Positions 63,399 to 64,000 of a stretch of DNA of 64,000 bases are shown here, in pieces. Positions within the stretch are counted from its first letter, which is position 1. The number at the start of each line of letters is the position of its first letter. Made by a program: the position numbers and the translations under genes. The stretch is from Methanospirillum hungatei JF-1. GTDB lineage: Archaea > Halobacteriota > Methanomicrobia > Methanomicrobiales > Methanospirillaceae. The notes under the pieces are model-generated. The model saw only the letters and a list, made by a program, of their open reading frames with translations, did no database searches and was not told the origin of the DNA. The stretch lies in NCBI RefSeq assembly GCF_000013445.1, contig NC_007796.1, positions 2,454,936 to 2,518,935 on the forward strand, in the 5' to 3' direction.

Positions 63399-64000
63399 TT
63401 ACACGACGTATTTGCCGAGAAGACGGATGGAGTTTACCATATCCGGACCAAGTGGTGAACCAAAGATGATCTGGGTAACACCGGATTTTAACAGGTCCTC
63501 ACACTTTTGCTTGACAGTGTCCGGATTTCCTGCAATGGTAAATGCGTCAATAGTTGCATCATCGACATTCTCACCTGCGGTCTTAAAATCAAACTTTGCA
63601 AGTGCTGCTTTTATGTTGGCAACCTTGGCAAGATCGAGTCCATGACGCTGGAGGAGAGGTTCTGGTGAACCGGCGGCGATGAAGGCGGCAACAATCTTTG
63701 CTGCGTTCCGTGCCTTCTTCTCGTTCATGTCGATAGACATTGCAGTGTATGCACCAATGTCAAAGCCCTTCTTGCCTACCTTCTCACAGGCTGCCTTGAT
63801 AATTGGGATGGCAACGTCGAAGTCCTTCGGGTTGGATGCGTTAATCAGGGCACCGTCTCCGATGGTTCCGGCAAGTTCGAGAACTTTTGGCCCCTGGGCC
63901 CCGATATAGACTGGAATTCCCTTCTTTCCAGGAAGGCTGACACCGGTGAGCTTTGCGCCATCGTAGTCAAAGAACTTCATCCCACTCTTCTTTACTTCTT
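63399..64000 (-). CDS. mer: F420-dependent methylenetetrahydromethanopterin reductase (partial, 5' end beyond window)
   Basis: Mer reduces methylene- to methyl-tetrahydromethanopterin with F420H2. About 200 C-terminal codons are present, with VYIGAQGPKVLELAGTIGDGALI and AGNPDTVKQKCEDLLKSGVTQIIFGSPLG, typical of the luciferase-like bacterial-monooxygenase fold. The gene continues to the right. It lies close to mtd, whose product makes its substrate. The Cys-containing EDLLKSG region is normal for the family. Confidence 0.97.
   Translation of the reverse strand, partial: EVKKSGMKFFDYDGAKLTGVSLPGKKGIPVYIGAQGPKVLELAGTIGDGALINASNPKDFDVAIPIIKAACEKVGKKGFDIGAYTAMSIDMNEKKARNAAKIVAAFIAAGSPEPLLQRHGLDLAKVANIKAALAKFDFKTAGENVDDATIDAFTIAGNPDTVKQKCEDLLKSGVTQIIFGSPLGPDMVNSIRLLGKYVV

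Overview
The window comes from a methanogenic archaeon of the order Methanomicrobiales, most likely Methanospirillum or a close relative. The evidence is F420-dependent mtd and the 3' part of mer at the right end, a Tfx-type regulator, a coenzyme F390 synthetase-like enzyme, archaeal-type ribosomal genes (eS4, eL19, eL32, Rnp1), archaeal AdkA and Cmk, and secreted or membrane proteins with PEGA, CARDB-like and TPR modules. The assignment is inferred from gene content; no database was searched.

Layout. 1-2.6 kb: sulfur-transfer genes (ThiF/MoeB-like E1, ThiI, LarE). 2.6-7.8 kb: a redox or nitrosative-stress block (small protein, a stop-interrupted gene, rubredoxin, cupin, hybrid cluster protein Hcp, a divergent HxlR regulator, Cys-rich small protein, ferredoxin-like protein). 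8-11.2 kb: a winged-helix protein with a signal peptide and Cys-rich segment, then an OB-fold/FtsX-permease/ATPase export operon. 11.2-17.3 kb: radical SAM enzyme, anchored thioredoxin-like protein, PsiE-like and TRIC membrane proteins, MetX-CBS and NadA. 17.4-35.7 kb: a concentration of sulfur-mobilising genes: four cysteine desulfurase domains, two FdhD, MoaD/MoaE, a CysE-MIP18 fusion, a ThiS-like carrier with an Ncs6/TtuA-like thiolase, NifS-IscU, and a very large fusion of a [4Fe-4S] PAPS/APS-reductase-like PP-loop protein with a SufS-like desulfurase. Two archaeal ATPases, an MFS exporter and ThiM are interspersed. 35.8-44.5 kb: an operon of one TPR protein and three large membrane-anchored PEGA proteins whose kinase-like domains have lost the HRD and DFG catalytic residues. 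44.6-46 kb: F390 synthetase-like enzyme. 46-60.4 kb: the S10-spc ribosomal superoperon on the minus strand, L3 through L15, SecY, AdkA, a DUF106 insertase-like protein and Cmk. 60.4-64 kb: an unusual about 430-nt leader, Tfx, mtd with a clear terminator, a GalT-like enzyme and partial mer.

How the parts fit. Cysteine sulfur released by the desulfurases can feed tRNA thiolation (ThiI, Ncs6-like), Fe-S scaffolding (IscU, MIP18), molybdopterin synthesis (MoaD/E) and formate dehydrogenase maturation (FdhD). These are needs expected of a formate- and H2-using methanogen. Mtd and Mer catalyse successive F420H2-dependent reductions of the C1 carrier in methanogenesis.

The most unusual items are the PP-loop/SufS fusion, the repeated SufS-like plus FdhD pairing, the three tandem predicted pseudokinases with a shared extracellular domain, and the CysE-MIP18 fusion. 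No CRISPR array, insertion sequence, rRNA or tRNA gene was seen.
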